NCBI GenBank assembly: GCA_012800315.1
Contig: JAAZJO010000012.1
Coordinates: 1 to 36,375, forward strand
Length of the DNA stretch: 36,375 nucleotides
Reading direction: 5' to 3'
Source: Candidatus Falkowiibacteriota bacterium
Lineage (GTDB): Bacteria > Patescibacteriota > Patescibacteriia > Patescibacteriales > UBA12465
The stretch's first letter is position 1; every line of letters starts with the position of its first letter. The position numbers were made by a program, and so were the translations under genes. The notes beneath the pieces are model-generated. The model searched no databases. It was not told the origin of the DNA and saw nothing but the letters and a program-made list of their open reading frames with translations. Of this stretch, positions 23,511 to 32,921 are shown piece after piece.

Positions 23511-24248
23511 ATGCATGTTTATATTTACGACGAACATTTAAATAAAGCAAAATATAATCGCGCCATTAATCGCTTAGAAATACGTTTAACTGACCTGGGA
23601 TTAAATGGAAAAATAATTCGTCTTGGTGGTATAAAAAATATTAAAGCAACTATCCAAAACGAAATAAAGTTAGGAGCTAAAACTATCGTTGCGGTTGGCA
23701 ATAATCAAACGGTCAATAAAATTATCGGGGCTATTATTGATACGGAAATATATAGCGATTTTAAAAGAAAAACTCTGCTGGGCTTAATTCCAATTGGTGA
23801 TGATAATTCAATCGCCGAGTCTTTTGGTATTAAAAACATTGAAGATGCTTGCACTATTTTATTAGCGCGTCGCATTAAGCAAATTGATCTTGGTTTGGTA
23901 GGTGATTATTATTTTCTTAATCAAGCCTCAATTCAAAGCGCGGGCACCACTTTAGAAATAGATGATTATTCATTAGAAATAGAAGAAAGAGGGGAAGTGA
24001 AAATTATTAATCTTTTAAGCGATCAAAGCGAAAAAATAAAATCAAATCCACATGATGGAAAATTAGACATTCTAATTCGCACTCGTAAAAAGGATGAATC
24101 TTTTATTACTGCTGAAAAAGTAAAAATAAATAACGAACAGGAAAAATTATTAATTGATGGTGTCTTTGAAGTAGAAACTCCAAGCGAAATTAGCGTTCTA
24201 AAAAACCAAGTTAATGTTATTGTTGGTAAAGACAGATTATTTGAATAA
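23511..24248 (+). CDS. Degenerate diacylglycerol-kinase-like protein
   Basis: This 245-residue protein follows the two-domain layout of the DAGK/NAD-kinase superfamily: a Rossmann-like N-domain and a beta-rich C-domain. The nucleotide motif GGDGTxNE reads GNNQTVNK (63-70), and the GTGND-like motif reads IGDDNSIAESFGI (95-107). Loss of the central Gly-Asp-Gly makes catalysis doubtful, so it may be a binding or scaffold protein. The start at 23511 fits the N-terminal strand (MHVYIYD); an earlier ATG at 23488 is in another frame. It is cotranscribed with bactofilin, suggesting an envelope role. Confidence 0.6.
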   Translation: MHVYIYDEHLNKAKYNRAINRLEIRLTDLGLNGKIIRLGGIKNIKATIQNEIKLGAKTIVAVGNNQTVNKIIGAIIDTEIYSDFKRKTLLGLIPIGDDNSIAESFGIKNIEDACTILLARRIKQIDLGLVGDYYFLNQASIQSAGTTLEIDDYSLEIEERGEVKIINLLSDQSEKIKSNPHDGKLDILIRTRKKDESFITAEKVKINNEQEKLLIDGVFEVETPSEISVLKNQVNVIVGKDRLFE

Positions 24249-24403
24249 AATAAAAAAGACCGGCTTAAATGGGTAGGCAAGAAAATTTCTTTTAGGCACT
24301 TTCGAGCGCAATGCCAGAAAAATCCTAACAAGAAAATCCCCATGCTTGTCGTGCCTGACCCATTTAAAACGGCCTTTTTCTTCTAAATACTCTTATCAAA
24401 TAA
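24246..24403 (-). ncRNA. Candidate structured small RNA, about 158 nt
   Basis: Read on the minus strand, a closing stem of about 26 pairs joins 24352-24379 with 24253-24279. It has a few G-U or mismatched pairs and one bulge. Inside are a stem ACAAG/CTTGT, a stem TTAGG/CCTAA or GGCAT/GTGCC with a TCGAAA-containing loop, and an AAGAAA/TTTCTT stem. The 3' end has a strong T-run, so the closing stem also acts as a terminator. A consensus promoter (24410-24438) lies just upstream, and a separate terminator isolates it from RNase J. It shows no SRP, tmRNA, 6S or RNase P hallmark that I recognise. Confidence 0.6.
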
Positions 24404-24409
24404 CTAAGT

Positions 24410-24438
24410 ACTATAGCATAAGAAGAGGCGCTTGTCAA
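24410..24438 (-). promoter_or_regulatory. Consensus promoter of the small RNA
   Basis: On the minus strand TTGACA (24433-24438), a 17-bp spacer and TATAGT (24410-24415) with an extended TG (TGCTATAGT) predict a start near 24403. No protein gene follows in this direction for over 1.9 kb, so it drives the structured RNA. Confidence 0.82.
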
Positions 24439-24467
24439 TAGTCTTATCAACAACTTATACACAAACA

Positions 24468-24495
24468 AAAAATCCCTAAAATTTAGGGATTTTTT
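24468..24495. terminator. Terminator after RNase J gene
   Basis: AAAAATCCCTAAA and TTTAGGGATTTTT form a 13-pair inverted repeat with A/T-runs at both ends. On the minus strand it ends the infC-to-RNase J run and isolates it from the small RNA promoter 30 nt further on. Confidence 0.88.
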
Positions 24496-24540
24496 ATTTA
24501 ATACTACTTTAATTATAATTTAATGTTCTTAAAGTATTTT

Positions 24541-26523
24541 TTAAACTTTAATAATCACTGGTAAAACCATCGGGCGCCTTTGCGTAGCTTTGAATAAAAA
24601 TTGACCTATCTCATTTCTAATTTTATTTTTAATATAATCATCATCTGCAGGCGTCATCGGGTTTTTATCTTTAACAATCGCCTTAACCTTAGCTCTAGTC
24701 TTTTCAATTAAATCACGATTTTCTTTCATGTGGACAAAACCACGAGAAATTAAATCAGGATTACCAATAATTGAGCCGGTCTTAGCGTCAATCGTGGCAA
24801 TAACCACAATCATCCCATCATCAGCCATCATTCTCCTATCTCGCAAAACTATTTCAGACACATCACCAACCCCTAAACCATCAACCATAACATAATCAGT
24901 ATTGGCTTTCTCTTTTAAAAGAAGCGGTTTACGTCCTTTTTGAAATTTAACAATATTACCATTATCTAAAACAAAAACTTGGTCATCACGAAAACCTTCA
25001 CGTAGAGCCAGTTTTTTTGCTTCAACCAACATATAGTAATTGGCATAAACGGGAATAAAATAATCTGGTTTTATTTGGTGTAAAATTTGTTTAATGTCCT
25101 CAACATTAGCATGTCCACCCGAATGAACATCCATAATACTGCTATGAATAACATTATCACTTAAATGATAAATTTGATCTTTTACTTTCTGCACCGAACG
25201 CTCATTACCCGGGATAACTGATGATGAAAAAATAACAATATCAGATTTCTGAATGTTAATATAACGATGGTGACCATTAACAATACGCGAAAAAACTGCG
25301 TTTGATTCTCCTTGAGCTCCAGTACAAATAATAATTATTTTATCGGCTGGATATTTATGAATATTTTCAATCGGAATAATTGTGTTTTTATACGCTGGAA
25401 TATAACCTAACTCTTGAGCAATTTTTACATTCATTTTCATACCATAACCATCAAGAGCTACTTTCTTGCCAATTTTATTGGCATAAGCTAAAAGATGAGA
25501 AATGCGTTCAAGTTGCGAAGCAAAAGTACCAATAATAACACGTCCCTTAGCCCGATCAATTAACATCTCTAAATTATGCTGAGTAGTTTTAACCGGCACA
25601 CGTTCTTTTGTATAGGCTACTCCCAAACTCTCCATCATTAATATCCTTGGCGATGGTAATTTAGATAAATGTTCATAACTTATTGGCTTACCGTCTAGTG
25701 GATCACTTTCCATGGTCCAATCTCCCGGATGAATAACAGTACCGTGTGGTGTAGAAATAATTATACCAACCGCATCAATAATAGAGTGTTCAACTTGAAA
25801 AAAACTAATTTGGAATTTTCCTAAAGTTATTTTTTGATCAATTGAATCAATATTAATTGTCTTTAAATTTTTAGCTGTCCCACGTTTATAATCCTCTTGA
25901 CGATGTTTAATCATCGCTAAAGTTAATTTACGACCAATTATCGGCGGATTACCTAGTTGTTCAAGTAAAATTGGGGCGGCGCCAATGTGATCTAAGTGTC
26001 CATGACTAAAAATAACACCCCGAATATTTTTTTCTTTACCACGTAAATAAGAAACATTCGGAATAATATAATCAACTCCGGGCATGTCTTCATCGGCAAA
26101 CTGTAAGCCCATATCTAAAATAATGATATCATCATCATATTCAAAGACAGTACAGTTGCGCCCAACCTCTTCTTGTCCACCTAGTGGACAAATCTTTAAA
26201 CTAGAGCCACCGCTAGTCTTTTCGTTAGAAGTAACTGCTAGAGGGGCAAAAGTTGGTCTATATAATTTTGGTCGGCCACTTTGATTATTTTGTTTTTTTT
26301 GATTATTACTTGTCCGCGTTTTTTGTGACTGACCTGTTTTCTTTGTTTGATTAAATCTAGGATTAAAACGAGGGCGCTCTTTTTGTTTTGAAGCTGCACT
26401 CGGTCCTAATTTATCTAAAGATTGTAGTTCTAGTATTTGCGCAGAAGCAACTCGCTTTGACGCATTACCAGAAAAATTTTTCCGACGATTAGTCATCGGA
26501 GTATTCTGTTTCTTGATTACCAT
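24541..26523 (-). CDS. rnj: Ribonuclease J
   Basis: This 660-residue protein has a metallo-beta-lactamase plus beta-CASP nuclease core (from about 107) and a C-terminal domain. Seen motifs: HGHLDH (174-179), VEHSIIDAVG (244-253), HPGDW (265-269), the beta-CASP Glu in ESLG (299) and VHSGGHA (466-472). RNase J processes and degrades RNA from the 5' end or internally. The usual motif-C block PVHGEY reads PVYANY (491-496), so the His is replaced by Tyr. The first 100 residues are a basic, Asn/Gln/Lys-rich extension, absent in Bacillus RNase J1. A small hairpin (GCCGC/GCGGC, 26536-26548) lies 12 nt before the start. Confidence 0.92.
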   Translation of the reverse strand: MVIKKQNTPMTNRRKNFSGNASKRVASAQILELQSLDKLGPSAASKQKERPRFNPRFNQTKKTGQSQKTRTSNNQKKQNNQSGRPKLYRPTFAPLAVTSNEKTSGGSSLKICPLGGQEEVGRNCTVFEYDDDIIILDMGLQFADEDMPGVDYIIPNVSYLRGKEKNIRGVIFSHGHLDHIGAAPILLEQLGNPPIIGRKLTLAMIKHRQEDYKRGTAKNLKTINIDSIDQKITLGKFQISFFQVEHSIIDAVGIIISTPHGTVIHPGDWTMESDPLDGKPISYEHLSKLPSPRILMMESLGVAYTKERVPVKTTQHNLEMLIDRAKGRVIIGTFASQLERISHLLAYANKIGKKVALDGYGMKMNVKIAQELGYIPAYKNTIIPIENIHKYPADKIIIICTGAQGESNAVFSRIVNGHHRYINIQKSDIVIFSSSVIPGNERSVQKVKDQIYHLSDNVIHSSIMDVHSGGHANVEDIKQILHQIKPDYFIPVYANYYMLVEAKKLALREGFRDDQVFVLDNGNIVKFQKGRKPLLLKEKANTDYVMVDGLGVGDVSEIVLRDRRMMADDGMIVVIATIDAKTGSIIGNPDLISRGFVHMKENRDLIEKTRAKVKAIVKDKNPMTPADDDYIKNKIRNEIGQFLFKATQRRPMVLPVIIKV

Positions 26524-26606
26524 AAGTATTTTTTAGCCGCTAAGCGGCGATATTAAGTTTTATGAGTTATTTTTAATGCGATTAAATAAAACCTTAATCG
26601 CTTTAA

Positions 26607-28382
26607 TTACCACACTAATTTTTTGCTGGTTTTTAAATACCAGGAAGAGACATCAGTAAAGCGATTAGCCGGCTCAATAATCATAGAATTATTAAAACCT
26701 TTAACTGCCTTACTCTGAACATAAGTATAAGTTGGGGAATAAAGGAATATTGCCGGAACATCAGTGGCTATATGCTCCTGAAATTTTTGATATTTAATTT
26801 TACGTTCTTCCTGATTAGTTGTTTTGCGAGCCTCCGCTAACAATGTATCTACCTCTGAATTATTATAACCAGCTAAATTTAATCCCTTAGAACCAATTTG
26901 ACTAGAATGCCAAAAAGCATAAACATCGGGATCTCCACCAACAAATTCTCCGTAAATTAATGTTTCAAAATCACGATTTTTTATAGTATCAGCCGCTTGT
27001 TCACCAGGAATAGTTTTTAATTCAACAACCACACCTATCTGCTCCCAATACATTTTAATCTTTTCAGCCACCGCCACATTATTGCCTGAATCAATTACTG
27101 TCAACGTTGTTGAGGCTAATTTATTTTGAATGTTTTCCGCAGCCTCTTGCGGAGAATAATTATATTTAGTTACCTGATCATTATAAGCAAAGCTATTTAC
27201 TAACAAAGGTCCATCTGCCCGCTGATAAACGCCATTAAAAACATCTTTAATAATCTGGTCTTTATCAATCGCTTGTGTTAAAGAAATTCGCACCATCTTA
27301 TCGCTTAAAGCCTTATCTTTTTCTTGATTGAAAAAAACTGAAACAATTTGTGGACGTACCAATTCATTTAAAACTAAGGAGTCTTGAGCTAAAAGCTCTT
27401 TGCGCTCAGCAAAAGGTAAATAGCCTAAGCCATCAATTTGATTATCATTTAAGGCTTTAATTGCCTCAGTATAATTAATGAAAAAAGTAAATTTGATATT
27501 TTTAATATATGGCTTAGCAGCATAATAATCCTCATTAACTATTAAATTATACTCTTTCAAATCTCCTTCTTTATTTTTTAATAAAGATTTAAATTTATAT
27601 GGACCAGATCCAATCGGCTTTAAATTTAAATCAGATAAAATTGCCGAGCTCGGACTAATGTTTACCCAAATATTTTTCGGCAAAATTCCAAAGGTAAGCG
27701 CTTCTAAAAAAGGAGCATGAGCTGAATTCAAAGTTAATTTAACTGTCTGCTCATCAATTTTTTCAGTGCTTACTTTTAATAATGAGTTGCGGAGCGGGGA
27801 ACGATAATCTGGATTTTTTATTGCCTCTATTGTAAAAATAACGTCATCTGCTGTAACTTTATCACCATTATGCCACTTAGCATTATCTTTGATCTTAATA
27901 ATATATTCAACATCATTATTAATAATTACTTCGGAAGCTAAATCATTAACCAAAGAACCCTGCCCATCATATTTAAATAAACTAGAATAAACTAAACGGC
28001 TAATATCATTATCAATATCGCGATTAGTTGAGTATAGGGGATTAATAGTTTTTGGATAACCAACTACTCCCTCAATATATTCTCCGCCAAAATCTGGCGA
28101 ATATTGAATATGTTTTTTAAAAAAAACAACACCCAGATAAACAAGATTAACTAAAACTAATATTAAACAAATCTTGATTACTAAATGTTCTTTCGGATTG
28201 AGAAACTTTTTTAAATGCTTTAATTGCTGACCATTAGGAATTTTACGAGGCGATAATTCATAGACTAATTTTTTATCAATCTCCGCCTGATTTATTTTTC
28301 CTTTTTTATTAAAACACAAAAAAGATAGGGTTTGACGAACCTTTTTCCAAAATAAAATAATTTTAGTTTTAAGTGAGTTCAC
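26607..28382 (-). CDS. Membrane-anchored family 5 solute-binding protein
   Basis: This 591-residue protein has a cytosolic, basic N-terminal stretch of about 67 residues, one membrane helix (about 68-90), then an SBP_bac_5 domain: EGVVGYPKTINPLYSTNRDIDNDISRLVYSSLFKYD, VEYIIKIKDNAKWHNGDKVTADDVIFTIEAI, and a C-lobe with LNLAGYNNSEVDTLLAEARKT. Family members bind peptides, nickel or other ligands for ABC import. There is no lipobox, so the protein is tethered by its helix. No permease or ATPase is nearby. It lies 38 nt after secG. The ligand is unknown. Confidence 0.88.
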   Translation of the reverse strand: MNSLKTKIILFWKKVRQTLSFLCFNKKGKINQAEIDKKLVYELSPRKIPNGQQLKHLKKFLNPKEHLVIKICLILVLVNLVYLGVVFFKKHIQYSPDFGGEYIEGVVGYPKTINPLYSTNRDIDNDISRLVYSSLFKYDGQGSLVNDLASEVIINNDVEYIIKIKDNAKWHNGDKVTADDVIFTIEAIKNPDYRSPLRNSLLKVSTEKIDEQTVKLTLNSAHAPFLEALTFGILPKNIWVNISPSSAILSDLNLKPIGSGPYKFKSLLKNKEGDLKEYNLIVNEDYYAAKPYIKNIKFTFFINYTEAIKALNDNQIDGLGYLPFAERKELLAQDSLVLNELVRPQIVSVFFNQEKDKALSDKMVRISLTQAIDKDQIIKDVFNGVYQRADGPLLVNSFAYNDQVTKYNYSPQEAAENIQNKLASTTLTVIDSGNNVAVAEKIKMYWEQIGVVVELKTIPGEQAADTIKNRDFETLIYGEFVGGDPDVYAFWHSSQIGSKGLNLAGYNNSEVDTLLAEARKTTNQEERKIKYQKFQEHIATDVPAIFLYSPTYTYVQSKAVKGFNNSMIIEPANRFTDVSSWYLKTSKKLVW

Positions 28383-28420
28383 AGGAATCTTTATATATTA
28401 AGCATCACAAAAACCGGTGC

Positions 28421-28639
28421 TTAAGCTTCAAAGAAGACAGCCAAAGATAAAAATAGAAAAAGAGCAGCTAAAATAATAGTAGCAATAAAAAGCTTTTTTT
28501 CCAAACCTCGTTTAGTTAAATAAACGCCACCCGATCCGCCAAAAACATTACCTAGGCCAGTACCACGATTTTGCATTAAAATAGCCACCATTAATAAAAT
28601 GGCAACAACAATCTGGGCTATTTTTATCCAAAATATCAT
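28421..28639 (-). CDS. secG: Protein translocase subunit SecG
   Basis: This 72-residue protein has two membrane helices (about 5-23 and 50-70) and the SecG loop ILMQNRGTGLGNVFGGSGGVYLTKRG between them. SecG assists the SecYEG channel. It starts 2 nt after the rplT stop, so it is coupled to the ribosomal protein operon. Confidence 0.93.
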   Translation of the reverse strand: MIFWIKIAQIVVAILLMVAILMQNRGTGLGNVFGGSGGVYLTKRGLEKKLFIATIILAALFLFLSLAVFFEA

Positions 28640-28641
28640 AA

Positions 28642-28989
28642 TTATTTCTTTACTTTATTAATTAAGGCCTCTAAGGCTTCTTTATTTGAGACAGCTAATT
28701 CAGCCAAAATTTTACGATCAACCTCAATTTTATTTTCTTTTAATAAATTAATAAAACGAGAATAAGATAAACCATGCTCACGCACAAAAGCATTAATCTT
28801 AATCAACCATAAATTGCGCATTACTCTTTTTTTTCTACGACGATCATTAAAAGCATGCGCCCCTGCTTTAGTTTGAGCAGTTTTAGCTAATTTTACTAAT
28901 TTTTTACGACCCCACTTATAGCCTTTTACAGCTTTCAATAATTTTCTTCTCTTTTTTACATGGGACATTCCTCTTTTTACTCTAGGCAT
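28642..28989 (-). CDS. rplT: 50S ribosomal protein L20
   Basis: This 115-residue very basic protein matches L20 throughout: MPRVKRGMSHVKKRRKLLK, KAGAHAFNDRRRKKRVMRNLWLIKINA and SRFINLLKENKIEVDRKILAELAV. L20 is an early 23S assembly protein. It follows rpmI in the conserved infC-rpmI-rplT order. L20 represses this operon in other bacteria; I saw no clear leader binding site here. Confidence 0.97.
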   Translation of the reverse strand: MPRVKRGMSHVKKRRKLLKAVKGYKWGRKKLVKLAKTAQTKAGAHAFNDRRRKKRVMRNLWLIKINAFVREHGLSYSRFINLLKENKIEVDRKILAELAVSNKEALEALINKVKK

Positions 28990-29010
28990 ATATTCAGTTA
29001 CAAATAATGA

Positions 29011-29208
29011 TTAATTATATGGGGTTAATTTATGAATAGTTTTAGCGTAAGTATCAGAAACAGTAATATCTAAACGTTTTTTACGAGTAGTATTACCAGT
29101 CTCACGCGCATTAAAATGATCTTGGCCCGCTTTTCTTTGCAGCAATTTATTAGTAGCCGTCTTTTTATAACGTTTAGCCGTCGCCTTATGTGTCTTTATT
29201 TTTGACAT
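29011..29208 (-). CDS. rpmI: 50S ribosomal protein L35
   Basis: This 65-residue basic protein begins MSKIKTHKATAKRYKKT and has the L35 core KAGQDHFNARETGNTTRKKR. I start it at the ATG at 29206-29208; ten extra residues of an in-frame upstream extension (MFACFFNLKI) are hydrophobic and not part of L35. The family's usual SHIL/GKK block is altered here, giving RARETGNT-like sequence. Confidence 0.93.
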   Translation of the reverse strand: MSKIKTHKATAKRYKKTATNKLLQRKAGQDHFNARETGNTTRKKRLDITVSDTYAKTIHKLTPYN

Positions 29209-29254
29209 AATTTTCAGATTAAAAAAACAGGCAAACACCTGAATTCAACAATTT

Positions 29255-29812
29255 TTACTTCTTATTAATCAATATAATAGTAAATCTTCCTCCCTGATTT
29301 GTCAAGGGTTGTTCAATCTCAATATTTAAGTCTGGATTAGCTTGTAATTTAGCTACAAAATTTTTAACTATTTCAGCTGCTTTTTGGGAATGCTGTCTCT
29401 CACGACCACGTAAAATTAATTCAATTTTAACCTTATTTTCCTTAGCTAAAAATTTAGTGGCCTGAAGAATACGCATTTCTTGATCATGCTCACTAATTCT
29501 AAAGGTTAAACGAACATTTTTCATTTCAATCTTCTTTTGGTGCATTTTCTGCTTATGAGCCTGTTTTTCGCGTTCATATTTCAATTGGCCTAGATTAACA
29601 ATTTTAGCTACTGGTGGATTGGCTTTCGGATTAACTTCCACTAAATCTAAATCAGCTTCTTGCGCCTTAGCAATAGCCTCTGCAATCGGCATTACTCCCA
29701 AAGCTTCATTATATTCATCAATCACAAAAACTTCTGGAGACTTAATTTGATTATTAGCTCTAAAAATTGGTTCGCTTTTCTTTTTTTCAACTCTATGAAA
29801 TTTAATACGCAT
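29255..29812 (-). CDS. infC: Translation initiation factor IF-3
   Basis: This 185-residue protein has the two IF-3 domains: an N-domain with FRANNQIKSPEVFVIDEYNEALGVMP, and a C-domain with KNVRLTFRISEHDQEMRILQATKFL and RGRERQHSQKAAEIV. IF-3 binds the 30S subunit and checks the start codon. It opens with ATG rather than the rare ATT start used in E. coli. It heads the infC-rpmI-rplT-secG run. Confidence 0.97.
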   Translation of the reverse strand: MRIKFHRVEKKKSEPIFRANNQIKSPEVFVIDEYNEALGVMPIAEAIAKAQEADLDLVEVNPKANPPVAKIVNLGQLKYEREKQAHKQKMHQKKIEMKNVRLTFRISEHDQEMRILQATKFLAKENKVKIELILRGRERQHSQKAAEIVKNFVAKLQANPDLNIEIEQPLTNQGGRFTIILINKK

Positions 29813-29851
29813 TGTTTTGCTTTTTTATTCTTCTTTAATTTGATATCTCTA

Positions 29852-29880
29852 TTTATATCTTAAAAGCAGTAAAAAGTCAA
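29852..29880 (-). promoter_or_regulatory. Promoter of the infC operon
   Basis: On the minus strand TTGACT (29875-29880) and TATAAA (29852-29857) are 17 bp apart, with a predicted start near 29845, about 33 nt before infC. It is divergent from the rRNA promoter. Confidence 0.7.
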
Positions 29881-29929
29881 ACAAATAAACTTGTCAAATA
29901 TAATTAAAAGCTAGGGGAAAATTAAGCTC

Positions 29930-29956
29930 TTGACATCTATTTTTTATTAGTATAAT
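29930..29956 (+). promoter_or_regulatory. 16S rRNA promoter
   Basis: Perfect TTGACA (29930-29935) and perfect TATAAT (29951-29956) are separated by 15 bp, shorter than ideal. The predicted start near 29963 leaves a leader of about 220 nt before the 16S gene. Confidence 0.65.
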
Positions 29957-29962
29957 ATAAGG

Positions 29963-30185
29963 TTATTAAAAACAAAATAGAATATTTTTTAAAAAACAAG
30001 ATATTGCTTTTATATCTCTGTTTTTTTCTGTCTATTGTGAACCTTAAAAATTTCATAACTAACAATCATGGTGATGGTTTAATTTTGATGCTAATTGGCA
30101 TCAATTCGTAAACAAAAATTTTTATCCGTTTTTAAAACGGAATCTTATATCAATAGAAACTTCGGTTTCTAATAGAGTCAATCAA
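29963..30185 (+). other. 16S rRNA leader with processing stem arm
   Basis: The 20-nt arm at 30089-30108 is complementary at 18 or so positions to 31753-31772, beyond the 16S 3' end. This pairing would close the precursor 16S loop, the usual RNase III substrate. The leader also has a TTCG-tetraloop hairpin (AGAAAC/GTTTCT, 30155-30170) just before the gene. Confidence 0.75.
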
Positions 30186-31668
<1,483 letters not shown>

Positions 31669-31794
31669 TAGGGAGAATAATTCTTCTTTTCCACGTGGAA
31701 AGAAGAGTTAGTCGCCTCCGATATAGTGTCGGAGTGGCTACCTCGGTAGCAGCGAATTGATACCAATTAGACTCACAATTCATTACCTGATATA
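31669..31794 (+). other. 16S trailer with 3' processing arm
   Basis: The trailer holds a hairpin (TTCTTTCC-like arm with GGAAAGAAGA, around 31680-31710), a CCGATATAGTGTCGG-type hairpin near 31718, and the arm at 31753-31772 that pairs with the leader. It ends at a terminator, so no 23S or spacer tRNA follows. Confidence 0.7.
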
Positions 31795-31822
31795 AAAAAG
31801 ACCACTATTTAGTGGTCTTTTT
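31795..31822. terminator. Bidirectional terminator after 16S
   Basis: AAAAAGACCACTA and TAGTGGTCTTTTT form a 13-pair stem with a two-base loop. It ends the 16S transcript about 125 nt after the gene, and ends trpS from the other side, 19 nt past its stop. Confidence 0.93.
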
Positions 31823-31840
31823 GTTAATTAAACTTATTTC

Positions 31841-32830
31841 TTATCTCACTCCAATCAACTTTCTAAGCTTCTTCATTTTTTCTTCTGAAATCTTTAACAT
31901 TTTTTCTTTTCCTGCCTCTAAAATCTTAAAAACCTCATCATCAGAAATGCTGTTATATTTATTTTGAAAATTAGCTAAAAATTTTACCACCACTTCAGCT
32001 AAATCTTTTTTAAACTCCCCGTAGCCCTTACCTTGATAATCTTTAACTAATCTCGGTATTTCCCGATTACCTAAAAGAGCATAAATAGTTAACAAATTTG
32101 ATAAAGCTGGTTTATTTTCTGGGTCATATTCTATAGTTGTTCCCGAATCAGTTATGGCTCGCATTATTTTTTTACGCGCTACTTCAAGATCATCTAACAG
32201 GGCAATGCTATTATTTTGATTATGTTCACTCTTGCTCATTTTCTTTTGTGGATCAAGCAGAGACATAATTCTAGCGCCCTCTTTTTTAATCATCGCTTGT
32301 GGGGTCTTAAAAACCTCACCAAATTCATTATTAAATCTTTTAGCAATATCGCGCGCCAACTCTACATGCTGCTTTTGATCTTCGCCAACTGGAACAATAT
32401 CAGTATCATACAATAATATATCTGCCGCCATTAATACTGGATAATCATATAAACCAACACTAACAGATTCTTGATTCTTCCCAGCCTTATCTTTAAACTG
32501 AGTCATTTTATTTAAGTCAGCGATACGTGCGCCGTAACAATTTAAAATCCAAGCCAATTCGGTATGTGCTGGTATGGCAGACTGCTGAAAAATAATTGAT
32601 TTTTTGGGGTCAATACCAGCAGCTAAATATATCTTAGCAATTTCCAAAATACGTTTACGTAAAATTTCTGGATCTTGTTTAACGGTAATAGCATGATAGT
32701 CAACAATTGAAAAAATACAATTATATTTTTTTTGCATGTCCACCCATTGCGAAATAGCGCCAATATAATGCCCAATATGCATCTCCCCACTCGGCTTTAT
32801 TCCCGAAAAAATTATTTTTTGTTTATCCAT
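31841..32830 (-). CDS. trpS: Tryptophanyl-tRNA synthetase
   Basis: This 329-residue class I synthetase has the HIGH motif in GEMHIGHYIGAI (HIGH at 18-21), the tryptophan pocket IVDYHAIT, GLYDYPVLMAADILLYDTDIVPVGEDQKQHVELARDIA in the middle, and KMSKS at 197-201. Length matches bacterial TrpRS (about 330). It charges tRNA-Trp with tryptophan. It stands alone between two terminators. Confidence 0.96.
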   Translation of the reverse strand: MDKQKIIFSGIKPSGEMHIGHYIGAISQWVDMQKKYNCIFSIVDYHAITVKQDPEILRKRILEIAKIYLAAGIDPKKSIIFQQSAIPAHTELAWILNCYGARIADLNKMTQFKDKAGKNQESVSVGLYDYPVLMAADILLYDTDIVPVGEDQKQHVELARDIAKRFNNEFGEVFKTPQAMIKKEGARIMSLLDPQKKMSKSEHNQNNSIALLDDLEVARKKIMRAITDSGTTIEYDPENKPALSNLLTIYALLGNREIPRLVKDYQGKGYGEFKKDLAEVVVKFLANFQNKYNSISDDEVFKILEAGKEKMLKISEEKMKKLRKLIGVR

Positions 32831-32884
32831 ATATATTTATTTTATGCTTATATTGTAATTTATTAAGGGCTTTTTAGCAAATTA

Positions 32885-32913
32885 AAAACCCGCAACTAAA
32901 AAGTTACGGGCTT
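32885..32913 (-). terminator. Terminator after the helicase gene
   Basis: On the minus strand AAAGCCCGTAACT and AGTTGCGGGTTT pair with one U-G wobble and one bulge, followed by a T-run. The wobble is a mismatch on the plus strand, which supports minus-strand use. It lies 9 nt past the helicase stop. Confidence 0.88.
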
Positions 32914-32921
32914 TATAAAAT

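Noticed and set aside
24246..24403. SRP (4.5S) RNA
   Set aside because: The minus strand has GGTCAGG, but the conserved GGAA tetraloop and AGCAGCC loop of SRP helix 8 are missing, and the structure is multibranched.
24455..24463. Single DnaA-box-like TTATACACA near the small RNA promoter as an origin
   Set aside because: One site alone, between a terminator and a promoter, is not evidence of an origin.
26084..26284. Open frame opposite the RNase J gene
   Set aside because: It overlaps conserved nuclease-core coding sequence and has no independent support.
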